Assembly: GCA_021325455.1 (NCBI GenBank)
Contig: JAJPHD010000014.1
Location: 62,001 to 126,000 of the forward strand
DNA: 64,000 bases
Reading direction: 5' to 3'
Source of the DNA: Actinomycetota bacterium
GTDB taxonomy: Bacteria > Actinomycetota > Acidimicrobiia > Acidimicrobiales > JAJPHD01
The position numbers and the translations under genes were made by a program. A model generated the notes under the pieces. It did no database searches and had not been told where the DNA came from. It was given only the letters and a program-made list of their open reading frames with translations. Positions 23,198 to 31,377 of this stretch are shown in pieces; positions within the stretch are counted from its first letter, which is position 1; each line of letters starts with the position of its first letter.

Positions 23198-25248
23198 CGG
23201 GGGTCCCCCCGCTCCCTGGCGGCTCCGGCCTCTCCGGTGCCGGCCGGGTCGGCCTCCCGACGGCCTCCCGTACCGGGCGGTCGTGCCGGCCTCGCCTCCC
23301 GCCGACCCTCCCGAGGGGTGGAGCCGTCTCCTCCCTCCGGAGCCTCGAGGTCCCCGTCGAGGGTCTCGCCCAGGCGGGCCCTGGCCTCGTGGCGCTCCTC
23401 CTCGGTCACCGCCGCCTCCTCCCCCTCCACCGGTGCCATCGCCTCGCCGATCACGAGCGAGGGATGGCGGCGGGAGCGCAGGCGGGCCAGCAAGGCGCTG
23501 GCCCGTCCCGGCTGGGGCGCCTCGAAGTCCCGGACCCGCCGCAGTCGCTCGGCGGCGATCTCGGCTCTCCCCAGCTGGCCCACTACCCGGTCGCCGTCCA
23601 CCACCGGCAGCGAGTCGATCCCCCGCTCCATCAGGTGGGTGAGGGCCGTGAGCAGGAACTCGCCGGGCACGAGGGGGCGGACCTCCCGGGTGGCGAGGGG
23701 ACCTACGGGCTCCCCCGGGCTGGCCTCCTCCAGGTCGGTGGCCCGGGCCAGCCCCAGGTAGCGGCCGTCCTCGTCCACCACGGCCACGGCCGAGGTGCCG
23801 GCCTCCCTCAGGAAGTGGGAGGCGTCGCCGACGGGCGTGCCTGAGTCCACGGCCACGGGCTCGGCCATGACCTGGCGGACCACCCGCATGCGCAGCAGGT
23901 CCACCTCGGCGTTGAAGTCCACCCGGAACCCCCGGTGGGAGAGCTTCTCGGTCATGATGCGGTCCTCCAGGAACAGCTCCGCCACCAGCTCGGCGGTCGC
24001 CACCCCGATCATGAGGGGGACCACCATGCTGTACTGGCCGGTGACCTCGAAGGCGAAGACCACCCCGGTGAAGGGGGCCTGGGCAGCGGCCCCGAAGGTG
24101 GCTCCCATGGCCACCAGGGCGAAGGCGGCCGGGCTCACGTGGAGTGCCGGCCAGGCGTGGGCGAAGGCGTCCCCGAGCAGGCCGCCCATGGTGGCCCCGA
24201 TGAGGAACATGGGGGCCAGGGTCCCTCCCGAGGTCTGGGAGGCCAGGGAGATCCACCACGCGAAGAGCTTGGTGACGAGCAGGGCCGCCAGGGCGGCCAT
24301 GGCGAAGTGCCCGTTCAGGGTGTCGCTGATGGCCGAGTAGCCCACCGACAGCGCCCTCGGGTCGAACAGGCCGATCACCGAGAAGCCCACCGCCCCGATA
24401 GCGGGCCACCAGAACATCTTGATGGGCAGCTTGCGGAAGGACGCCTCGATGGCGAACAGCCCCTTGTTCAGGATCACGGCCAGGACGCCGGCTGCCAGAC
24501 CCACGATCCCGAACAGCCACAGGCCACCCAGCCCTACCCGCAGGGTGCTGTGCACGGCGAAGAGGGGGGTGGTCCCGAAGGCGAGCATCCTGACCCCGGC
24601 CGCCACTGCCGAGGCGATGGCCACCGGGACGATGGTGCGCAAGGACCGCTCGAAGAGGAGCAGCTCCACGGCCAGCACCACCGAGGCCAGGGGGGCGTTG
24701 AAGGTGGCGGCCATCCCCGCCGCCGCCCCCGTGGCCAGCAGAATCTTGCGCTCGGCGGGTGACACTGGCAGGACCTGGCCCACCAGCGAGCCCAGGGACC
24801 CCCCCGTGACGATGATCGGTCCCTCGGCGCCGAAGGGGCCGCCGGTGCCGATGGCGATGGCTGCCGACAGCGGCTTGGCCAGGGCGGCACGGGGGGGGAT
24901 GCGGCTCTCCCTGACCAGGATGGCCTCCAGCGACTCGGGGATCCCATGGCCCCGGATGACCGGCGACCAGACCGCCAGCAGCGACACCAGCAGGCCCCCG
25001 ATCACTGCGGTGAGGATGATGAGGGGGGACGGGTGGTAGTGGCGGAGGGTAGGCAGGGTGAAGCCCACGTCGTGGAGAAGGGTCAGGTGGCTGATGAACC
25101 CGATGAGGGCGAACAGGGCCAAGGCGGCCCCCCCGCCGGCCAGCCCCAGCCCGGCGGCCACCACCGACAGCAGCCACATGCGGGGAGGGGTGGTCTGCCC
25201 GGCCACCCGGCGGCGGACGTCAGGGAGCAGGGAGCCGATATGGGTCAC
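23194..25248 (-). CDS. ClC-family chloride channel/antiporter with CBS domains
   Basis: 684 residues. Membrane part about 1-430, then two CBS modules (VRQVMAEPVAV... and REVRPLVPGEFLLTALTHLMERGIDSLPVVDGDRVVG), then about 90 charged, disordered residues. ClC landmarks: GHGIPE at residues 100-105 (GSGIP in most), GPFGAEGP with the gating Glu142, and a Tyr in GQYSMVVP matching the central chloride-binding Tyr. The internal proton glutamate of the E. coli antiporter (Glu203) aligns with Leu196, next to Glu195; this could alter or abolish proton coupling. GTG start with TATTGT 6 bases upstream. Confidence 0.88.
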   Translation of the reverse strand: MTHIGSLLPDVRRRVAGQTTPPRMWLLSVVAAGLGLAGGGAALALFALIGFISHLTLLHDVGFTLPTLRHYHPSPLIILTAVIGGLLVSLLAVWSPVIRGHGIPESLEAILVRESRIPPRAALAKPLSAAIAIGTGGPFGAEGPIIVTGGSLGSLVGQVLPVSPAERKILLATGAAAGMAATFNAPLASVVLAVELLLFERSLRTIVPVAIASAVAAGVRMLAFGTTPLFAVHSTLRVGLGGLWLFGIVGLAAGVLAVILNKGLFAIEASFRKLPIKMFWWPAIGAVGFSVIGLFDPRALSVGYSAISDTLNGHFAMAALAALLVTKLFAWWISLASQTSGGTLAPMFLIGATMGGLLGDAFAHAWPALHVSPAAFALVAMGATFGAAAQAPFTGVVFAFEVTGQYSMVVPLMIGVATAELVAELFLEDRIMTEKLSHRGFRVDFNAEVDLLRMRVVRQVMAEPVAVDSGTPVGDASHFLREAGTSAVAVVDEDGRYLGLARATDLEEASPGEPVGPLATREVRPLVPGEFLLTALTHLMERGIDSLPVVDGDRVVGQLGRAEIAAERLRRVRDFEAPQPGRASALLARLRSRRHPSLVIGEAMAPVEGEEAAVTEEERHEARARLGETLDGDLEAPEGGDGSTPREGRREARPARPPGTGGRREADPAGTGEAGAARERGDPR

Positions 25249-25249
25249 A

Positions 25250-28240
25250 TCACGACAATATCCGGTGACGATCTTGTTGCCCGCCCCGGGCGTACCAGGG
25301 CTCTTCGTCTCCGCTCACCGCCTGAGCGCCTCTACTGGCGCCCATCCCCGGGTCCAGCACCTCAGCCAGGTGGAGCACCCTCTGGCCGGTGGCCTGCTCT
25401 ATCTGGGTCCTGCAGCTGAAGCCGTCCGCCACCAGCAGCGCTCCCGGCCCGGCCCGCTCTACGGCGGGCAGGAGGTCCCGCTGCGCCACCGCCATGGAGA
25501 CGGCGTAATGGCCGGCCTCGAAGCCGAAGTTCCCGGCCAGGCCGCAGCAGGTGGGGGGCACCACGTCCACATCCAGGCCGGACCGGGCCAGGAGGGCCTC
25601 CTCGGCACCCATGGTGAGCACCGCCCGTTGATGGCAGTGGTACTGGACGAGGGCCGTCCCCGAGCGGGGAGGGGGGTTCCACCCGGGCGCCAACCGGCCC
25701 AGGGCCTCGCCCAGGGTCATCGTCAGCCCCGCCAGGCGCTTGGCCCCCTCGTCGGCGCCCAGGAGCTCCGGTCCATCGGAGCGGAGCATGGCGGCGCAGG
25801 AGGGCTCGAGCACCACGACCGGCGTGCCTGCCGACAGCCAGGGGGACAGGGCATCCACGGTGCGGGACAGGACCCGGCGGGCCACCCCCAGCTGGCCTGT
25901 GGACACCCAGGTCAGCCCACAGCAGAGGGCCTGGCGGGGGAGCGAGACGGCCAGCCCGGCGGACCGGAGGACCGAGGCGGCGGCTCGGCCTACCTCGGGA
26001 TGGAAGTAGTTGTTGAAGGTGTCGGGCCACAGCAGCACCGACGGCCCGTTGCCGGGGTGGTCTGCCACCAGTCCCTGGTTGGCGGCCCAGTCCCGCAGGG
26101 TCTGCCTGGCGTAGCGGGGGAGGGGGCGCTCCCGGGCTATGCCTCCCGCCCGCTTCACCAGGCCGCCGAGGCCGGGGGTGGCCCCGACCAGGTTGAGCAC
26201 CCGGGGCGCTCGGGACGCCAGCAGGGACCAGGCTGGCAGCCACCCCATCGAGTAGTGGGCGGGAGGGCGCGGCCGCCCCCGGTAGTGGTGGGCCAGGAAC
26301 TCTGCCTTGTAGGTGGCCATGTCCACTCCCACCGGGCACTCGGCCCGGCAGCTCTTGCATGCCAGGCACAGGTCGAGGGCGTCGAGGACGGCCTTGGAGC
26401 GCCAACCGTCCGCCACCACGTCACCCTGCAGCATCTCGAACAGGAGCCGGGCTCTTCCCCGGGTCGAGTCCTCCTCCTTGCCCGTGACGAGGTACGAGGG
26501 GCACATGGCGCCGCCCTCCCGGCGGCGGCACTTGCCCACCCCCACACAGCGCAGGGCCGCCCGGTGGAAGCGGTTGCCGTCCCTGGGGTAGGAGAAGTAG
26601 GTGCGTACCGGCACCGGCCGGTAGGTGGGCCCCAGTCTCAGGTCCTGGTCCAGGGGGGCCGGCCTCACGACCTTCCCCGGGTTCATCCGGCCCTCGGGGT
26701 CCCAGATGTCCTTGAACCGGGCGAAGGCTTGCACCAGGTCGGGGCCGAACATCCGGTCCAGCAGCTCCGCCCGGGCCTGGCCGTCGCCGTGCTCTCCCGA
26801 CAGCGATCCCCCCAGGCCGGCGACCAGGTCGGCGGCTTCCTCCACGAAGGAGCGGAACGTGGCTATGCCGGCCGCCGTGGTGAGGTCGAAGTCGATCCTG
26901 GTGTGTATGCAGCCGTGGCCGAAGTGGCCGTACACGGAGCCGGCGTAGCCGCGCTCCTCTTCCAGCCGGCGCAGGCCCCGCAGGTAGTCGCCCAGCCGCT
27001 CGGGAGCCACGGCGGCGTCCTCCCAGCCTCCCCAGCGAGGTGCCTCCCCGGGAGGGAAGGTGGTGACACCGAGGGCGGCCTCGCGCACGCTCCATATGCG
27101 CTCCTGGCCCTCCGGGTCGCCCACCAGTGTCACCGACGGCCATCGGCTGCCGCCGGTCACGGCAGCGGCCAGCCGGTGCGCAGCCTCGGAGGCCTCGGCG
27201 GGCGTGGACCCCCCCACCTCGGCCAGGAGCCATCCCGCGCCCTCGGGCAGGAGATCGAGGCCCGCTGATCCCCGCCCGCCCCCGCGCCGCTCGTAGGAGA
27301 CGAGCCGGTCGTCGAAGCCCTCCAGGCCGATGGGGCCCTCGGCCATGACGGCCGGCACGGCGTCGGCGGCGGCTACCACGTCCGGATAGCCGAGCACGGC
27401 CAGGGCCCGGTGCTCGGGGATCTCCACCAGCTTGACCTCCGCCGACAGCACGGTGGCGCACGTCCCCTCGGTCCCGACCAGCGCTCGGGCCACGTTGAAG
27501 CCGCGTTCGGGAAGGAGCTCGTCCAGGTTGTAGCCGGAGACCCTCCTCGGGATCTGGGGGAAGCGGGACCGGATGAGGGGGGCGCAATGGTCCACCAGGT
27601 TCTTCATGCCCTGGTAGAGCTCGGCCCGGCGTCCCCCGCCGGCCACGATGGCCTGCAGCTCCTCCTCGCTGGTGGGGCCGACCGTGAGGCGCAGGCCGTC
27701 GTAGGTCAGCACCTCCAGGGACTCCACGTTGTCCACCGTCCTCCCGGCGATGATGGAGTGCACCCCGCAGGAGTTGTTGCCGATCATGCCGCCCAGCGTG
27801 CAGCGGTCGTGGGTGGCCGGGTCGGGCCCGAAGGTGAGGCCGTGGTCCCGGGCGGCCCGGCGCAGGTCGTCGAGCACCGTCCCGGGCAGGACCCTTGCCC
27901 GCCTCCTGGCCGGGTCTATCTCGGCCACCTGGCGCATGAACCGAGAGCAGTCGATGACCAGGGCCCGGTTGCAGGCCTGGCCGGCCAGGCTGGTCCCCCC
28001 GCCCCGGGGGAGCACCGCCGCCCCCCAGCGGCGAGCCACGGCCAGAGCCGCCTCCACGTCAGAGGCATCGAGGGGTGCCACCACCCCCAGGGGCACGTGG
28101 CGGTAGTTGGAGGCGTCGGTCGAGTACATGGCCCGAGCACCGGTGTCGAACCGCACCTCCCCCCGGACCTCCTTCTCCAGGTCGGACCGGAGGCTGGGCC
28201 CGACCGCCTTGTCCAGGCTCCGCCCGTCGCGTCCGCTCAC
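25250..28240 (-). CDS. Large FAD-linked oxidase/4Fe-4S fusion protein (glycolate/D-lactate dehydrogenase type)
   Basis: 996 residues. Residues ~45-230: PCMH-type FAD domain (PRGGGTSLAGQACN, GGMIGNNSCGVHS). Then the FAD-oxidase C-terminal domain with YGHFGHGCIHTRIDF and LGGSLSGEHGDGQARAELL. Around 570-660: a ferredoxin-like part with an irregular first Cys set (CVGVGKCRRREGGAMCP) and a canonical CLACKSCRAECP. The last 300 residues hold the cysteine-rich GlpC/LutA-like region, with LCCGLTWVSTGQLG and PTCCGLAGNFG. This architecture fits a GlcD/GlcF or D-lactate/D-2-hydroxyacid dehydrogenase in one chain. The substrate is unknown. GTG start overlaps the DUF1028 gene stop by 4 bases. Confidence 0.85.
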   Translation of the reverse strand: MSGRDGRSLDKAVGPSLRSDLEKEVRGEVRFDTGARAMYSTDASNYRHVPLGVVAPLDASDVEAALAVARRWGAAVLPRGGGTSLAGQACNRALVIDCSRFMRQVAEIDPARRRARVLPGTVLDDLRRAARDHGLTFGPDPATHDRCTLGGMIGNNSCGVHSIIAGRTVDNVESLEVLTYDGLRLTVGPTSEEELQAIVAGGGRRAELYQGMKNLVDHCAPLIRSRFPQIPRRVSGYNLDELLPERGFNVARALVGTEGTCATVLSAEVKLVEIPEHRALAVLGYPDVVAAADAVPAVMAEGPIGLEGFDDRLVSYERRGGGRGSAGLDLLPEGAGWLLAEVGGSTPAEASEAAHRLAAAVTGGSRWPSVTLVGDPEGQERIWSVREAALGVTTFPPGEAPRWGGWEDAAVAPERLGDYLRGLRRLEEERGYAGSVYGHFGHGCIHTRIDFDLTTAAGIATFRSFVEEAADLVAGLGGSLSGEHGDGQARAELLDRMFGPDLVQAFARFKDIWDPEGRMNPGKVVRPAPLDQDLRLGPTYRPVPVRTYFSYPRDGNRFHRAALRCVGVGKCRRREGGAMCPSYLVTGKEEDSTRGRARLLFEMLQGDVVADGWRSKAVLDALDLCLACKSCRAECPVGVDMATYKAEFLAHHYRGRPRPPAHYSMGWLPAWSLLASRAPRVLNLVGATPGLGGLVKRAGGIARERPLPRYARQTLRDWAANQGLVADHPGNGPSVLLWPDTFNNYFHPEVGRAAASVLRSAGLAVSLPRQALCCGLTWVSTGQLGVARRVLSRTVDALSPWLSAGTPVVVLEPSCAAMLRSDGPELLGADEGAKRLAGLTMTLGEALGRLAPGWNPPPRSGTALVQYHCHQRAVLTMGAEEALLARSGLDVDVVPPTCCGLAGNFGFEAGHYAVSMAVAQRDLLPAVERAGPGALLVADGFSCRTQIEQATGQRVLHLAEVLDPGMGASRGAQAVSGDEEPWYARGGQQDRHRILS
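25255..25260 (-). promoter_or_regulatory. Predicted -10 (TATTGT), leaderless promoter of the ClC gene
   Basis: TATTGT on the minus strand, 6 bases before the GTG at 25248, inside the last codons of the upstream oxidase gene. An internal promoter for clc-marR. Confidence 0.5.
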
Positions 28241-29151
28241 CGGGGCCGCCCCTCTCCGAGGAGGGTCGCCATCAGTCCGGGGTCATCGGGGAGGAGCCCG
28301 GCGGCTGGCAGCCGCTGGAGGAGGGCTCGCCACCCCGGGTGCAGGGAGAGGGGACCGGCCAGGGCCTGCCCCGCCTCCTCGAGGTGGCCCGCCCCCGCCA
28401 GGGCCACGCCGGCCCAGAAGCCCAGCTCGGGGTTGCCCGAGCGCCCCGCCACGGCGACGGCCGCTTCGTACTCGGCCAGGGCCCGGGATGGGTCATCGGC
28501 GAGAAGCTGCTCGGCCTCGTTGGCCCGGGCATAGGCCAGGGAGAGGCTCACCAGCCGGCGCACCTCACCCAGGGGGTCAGGGTGGTCGTCCACCCTGACA
28601 TCCACCACCCGGTCGGCCCACGGCCGTCCGCTGGGTTGGCCCGCCACCACCAGGACCGCCGCCGACTGGCGGCCCCTCACGTCGCCACCCGCCTCCTCGG
28701 CCGCCTCCAGGGCCAGCAGCAGGCGCTCGGGGAAGGGGGCCTCGGAGGAGCCCTCGAAGGCATCGCCCATGGCCTCGGGAACGCCGGCCTCGGCCATCAT
28801 GTTGGCCTGGGCCGTCCAGCCATCCCCGCTGACATGGCCCGCCTCGGCGATGCAGGACGAGCCGGTGTGGGTGGCCACCCGGCCGGCGGCGTCGACCACC
28901 CCCACCTGGCGGATGGCGGCATCAGGATCGGCCACCACCAGCCCCGGCAGGGCCTGGGGAGCGGAGCGCCCGGCGGCCAGCAGCTCCAGGGCCAGGGGAC
29001 CATAGGAGGGGTCGGCCATGGCTTGGGTGGCCACTGCTCCGACACCTGAACGGGCCCAGGGCACGACCGAGCCCACGGAGAACCAGTGGGACTGGACGGC
29101 CACGCCCAGTTGGCCGGTGGTGGGGTCGCGGGCCACGAGGGAGTAGGTCAT
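28237..29151 (-). CDS. DUF1028 family protein (Ntn-hydrolase-like)
   Basis: 304 residues. The first 215 residues are DUF1028: MTYSLVARDP, VAVQSHWFSVGSVVPWA, GVGAVATQAMADPSYGPLAL, GWTAQANMMA, SAAVLVVA and RVVDVRVDDHPDP. The C-terminal 90 residues are helical and Ala/Leu-rich (TPR-like) and may aid partner binding. DUF1028 proteins have an Ntn-hydrolase-like fold and often sit beside peptide or amide catabolic genes; no reaction is established. Here it leads an operon with the FAD/Fe-S oxidase and lies next to a peptide importer. ATG preceded by TAGCGT with a 6-base gap. Confidence 0.85.
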   Translation of the reverse strand: MTYSLVARDPTTGQLGVAVQSHWFSVGSVVPWARSGVGAVATQAMADPSYGPLALELLAAGRSAPQALPGLVVADPDAAIRQVGVVDAAGRVATHTGSSCIAEAGHVSGDGWTAQANMMAEAGVPEAMGDAFEGSSEAPFPERLLLALEAAEEAGGDVRGRQSAAVLVVAGQPSGRPWADRVVDVRVDDHPDPLGEVRRLVSLSLAYARANEAEQLLADDPSRALAEYEAAVAVAGRSGNPELGFWAGVALAGAGHLEEAGQALAGPLSLHPGWRALLQRLPAAGLLPDDPGLMATLLGEGRPR

Positions 29152-29157
29152 GGCCGG

Positions 29158-29163
29158 ACGCTA
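29158..29163 (-). promoter_or_regulatory. Predicted -10 (TAGCGT), leaderless promoter of the DUF1028 gene
   Basis: TAGCGT on the minus strand, 6 bases before the ATG at 29151, directly beside the terminator of the preceding gene. Confidence 0.5.
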
Positions 29164-29168
29164 TCGCG

Positions 29169-29206
29169 GGAGCCGCCGTCGGCCCGAAAGGCCAGACGGC
29201 GGCTCC
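29169..29206 (-). terminator. Hairpin terminator after binding protein 1
   Basis: A perfect 12-base stem (GGAGCCGCCGTC at 29169-29180 with its complement at 29195-29206) encloses a second GGCC stem and a small loop. It lies 7 bases past the stop of the binding-protein gene. The tail is not U-rich, as is common in GC-rich actinobacteria. Confidence 0.7.
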
Positions 29207-29212
29207 GGGAGC

Positions 29213-31087
29213 TCACTTCTTCTTGGTGTAGTACCAGTAGGCGGGGGTGATGGTGGTGAACGGGTTCTGGGGGGTCACGCCCTTCAGGTTGGACCTGATC
29301 AGCGTGAGCTGGAAGTAGGGGAGGGGCTGCCAGATGACCGGGGCCTGCTCGACCAGGTAGTTCTGGTACCTGTCCAGAGCCGCCTGCGCCTGGCTGGGCT
29401 TGGCCAGATGGGTGGCCTGGATGTTGGCGTCGTTGGTCTTGTCGCAGTAGCTGCCCGAGTTGGACCCGGCCCCGCAGGCGAAGATCTCACCCCCGGTCGG
29501 GTAGTAGTCGGGGGCGTATATCCACCCTGCTCCCCAGTTCTCCATCTCCCAGGTGCACTTGGGGCCGACCTTGCAGGGGGCGGAGTTGGCCACGACCGTG
29601 TCGAAGGGGGCCTCGCTCAGGTGGATGACGATGCCCGCCTGGGCGGCGTTGGACTTGTAGGTCTTCATGGACTGGTCTATCTCGGGCACACCGCTCTCGT
29701 ATTGCAGGTCGAAGTTCATGGTGGCCCCCGCCTTCACCCCTGGCCCGCAGTTGTGGCTGCCCGACCCGGGAGAGGTGCAGGTGGCCACCCCGTGCTCGAT
29801 GGTCCAGCCGTGGCTGGTAATGAGGCCCTTGGCCTTGGCGACGCTGAACGGGAAATGGTTCTTCTTCTCGAAGGGCGAGGCAAAGGGGTTGCGCGGCACG
29901 ACCGGGACTGGCCCGTAGGTGGGGAAGGCGAAGCCGTGGTAGATGCTCTGGATGACCCCCTTCTGGTCCATCAGCGTCTGCAGGGCGTGGCGCACGTAGA
30001 GCTGGCGGAAGATGGGCCCGACCGTGGGGTTGTTGAAGTTGAGGGGGAAGTAGTTGACCTCCCAGGGGGCCCACGGGGCGAGGGTGTAGCCGAGAGAGGC
30101 TAGGCGGGACTTCTGGGGCAGGTCGGCGAAGGGTAGGTACCCGACATCGGGGCCCCGGCCCGACGTCACATCGTTGTACTCGGACGACTCGGTGGTGAAG
30201 GGCTCCTCTATGAACTTGGAGAGCGATGGCTTCACCGGTCCCGAATAGTCGGGGTTGGGCACGAAGACCGAGTAGCCCGTGGTCTGGTACTGGGACAGCT
30301 TCCAGGGGCCGTCCACGATCTTCCACAGGGGGTTGGTGGCGTAGGTGTGGACGTCCTTGGACTGGGCGGTGAGGAAGCGGTACACCGGGCCGCACTTGGA
30401 AGCCGAGGCGGCGCAGCCGCCGCTACCGGGCTTGGCTCCCATGTGGGTGATGTCCCAGGCCTCGGGCATGGGGGTGATCTGGGAGAGCTCGTTGTAGAGG
30501 AACCAGGTGTGGTTGTAGGCCTTGTTGAGGGTGAACTGGACGGTGGTCGCGTTGAGGGCCTTGGTCGAGACGACGTTGTCGGGGTAGTTGCCGGGTACGT
30601 AGGCGGCCCAGTTGGCCTTCTCCTCGGTCACCATGTGCTGCCAGAAGAGGACGTCGGTGGCCGTGACCGCCTTGCCGTTCGACCACTTGTAGGGCTTCAG
30701 CTTGACCGTGACGGTCTTGCCCCCGCCGGACCACACCGGCAGCTGGGCCAAGGAAAGGCTCTCGTTCACGAGCGGCTTGCCATCCTTGCCGAACCAGTAG
30801 AGGGGGCGGAACATGAGCTGCTGGAACTGGGAGATGTTGGTGGTGCTGAAGTATGTGAGGCCCATGAAGGGCAGGATGAAGTTGGGGACCTGGCCCGCCG
30901 GGATCGCCCAGGTGGCCGTTCCTCCCTTCACCCTGGCACTGGCTGACACCGTGGTGCTCGAGGAGGCGCTCGCCGATGACGGCGTGGTCGAGCTGGTGGT
31001 GCTCTTGGCCCCACCACAGGCGGCGAGGAGCAACCCGGCGGTCACGGCCGCAGCGGCCCCTCCTGACAGGCGTCGGAACAGCTTCAT
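29213..31087 (-). CDS. Oligopeptide ABC transporter substrate-binding lipoprotein 1 (SBP_bac_5)
   Basis: 624 residues, exported; delivers peptides or a similar solute to OppBC. Lipobox LLAAC near residue 25, then a Ser/Thr spacer, then the OppA-type core (KWSNGKAVTATDVLFW, FLYNELSQITPMPEAWDI, PYFQLTLIRSNLKGV). Cysteine pairs such as GGCAASASKC, CTSPGSGSHNC, CKVGPKC and ACGAGSNSGSYC suggest disulfides. It is closely similar to binding protein 2 over the whole length. The ATG at 31087 follows GGGGGC; an ATG 6 codons upstream lacks a ribosome site. Own promoter and own terminator; divergent from the fused ATPase gene. Confidence 0.9.
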   Translation of the reverse strand: MKLFRRLSGGAAAAVTAGLLLAACGGAKSTTSSTTPSSASASSSTTVSASARVKGGTATWAIPAGQVPNFILPFMGLTYFSTTNISQFQQLMFRPLYWFGKDGKPLVNESLSLAQLPVWSGGGKTVTVKLKPYKWSNGKAVTATDVLFWQHMVTEEKANWAAYVPGNYPDNVVSTKALNATTVQFTLNKAYNHTWFLYNELSQITPMPEAWDITHMGAKPGSGGCAASASKCGPVYRFLTAQSKDVHTYATNPLWKIVDGPWKLSQYQTTGYSVFVPNPDYSGPVKPSLSKFIEEPFTTESSEYNDVTSGRGPDVGYLPFADLPQKSRLASLGYTLAPWAPWEVNYFPLNFNNPTVGPIFRQLYVRHALQTLMDQKGVIQSIYHGFAFPTYGPVPVVPRNPFASPFEKKNHFPFSVAKAKGLITSHGWTIEHGVATCTSPGSGSHNCGPGVKAGATMNFDLQYESGVPEIDQSMKTYKSNAAQAGIVIHLSEAPFDTVVANSAPCKVGPKCTWEMENWGAGWIYAPDYYPTGGEIFACGAGSNSGSYCDKTNDANIQATHLAKPSQAQAALDRYQNYLVEQAPVIWQPLPYFQLTLIRSNLKGVTPQNPFTTITPAYWYYTKKK

Positions 31088-31150
31088 GTCGATGCCCCCT
31101 TGCATGGCTGGCAGGGCCGCCGCCGAGACGGTCCCCGACGGCGATCGGGC

Positions 31151-31156
31151 ATGGTA
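31151..31156 (-). promoter_or_regulatory. Predicted -10 (TACCAT) of binding protein 1
   Basis: GCTACCAT on the minus strand (hexamer at 31151-31156), giving a leader of about 55 bases before the ATG at 31087. The same octamer occurs on the plus strand at 31214-31221. Confidence 0.45.
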
Positions 31157-31215
31157 GCGCGCTTGTCAACTCCAGGGTTGGCACCCCCGGATCGCCGCCA
31201 TGGGGGATGAAGGGC

Positions 31216-31221
31216 TACCAT
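31216..31221 (+). promoter_or_regulatory. Predicted -10 (TACCAT) of the fused OppD-OppF gene
   Basis: GCTACCAT at 31214-31221 in the divergent intergenic region; leader of roughly 150 bases to the GTG at 31378. No clear -35. Confidence 0.4.
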
Positions 31222-31377
31222 CGGGGGCCAGCGACCATCAGTGAGGGTGGGACCTCCGGAGGGGGACGGTCCACGCACCGAGGGAGGCCGATGTCAGTCC
31301 CGCTCCTCTCAGTGCGTAGCATTGATAGGAACGCCGGGAGTCTCCGGCGAACATGCCTGGCAAGGAGTAGAGGCCCA

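Noticed and set aside
22697-25177. 826-codon minus-strand frame over marR and clc
   Set aside because: Only its last 166 codons are the real marR gene; the rest is an out-of-frame shadow of the ClC gene on the same strand.
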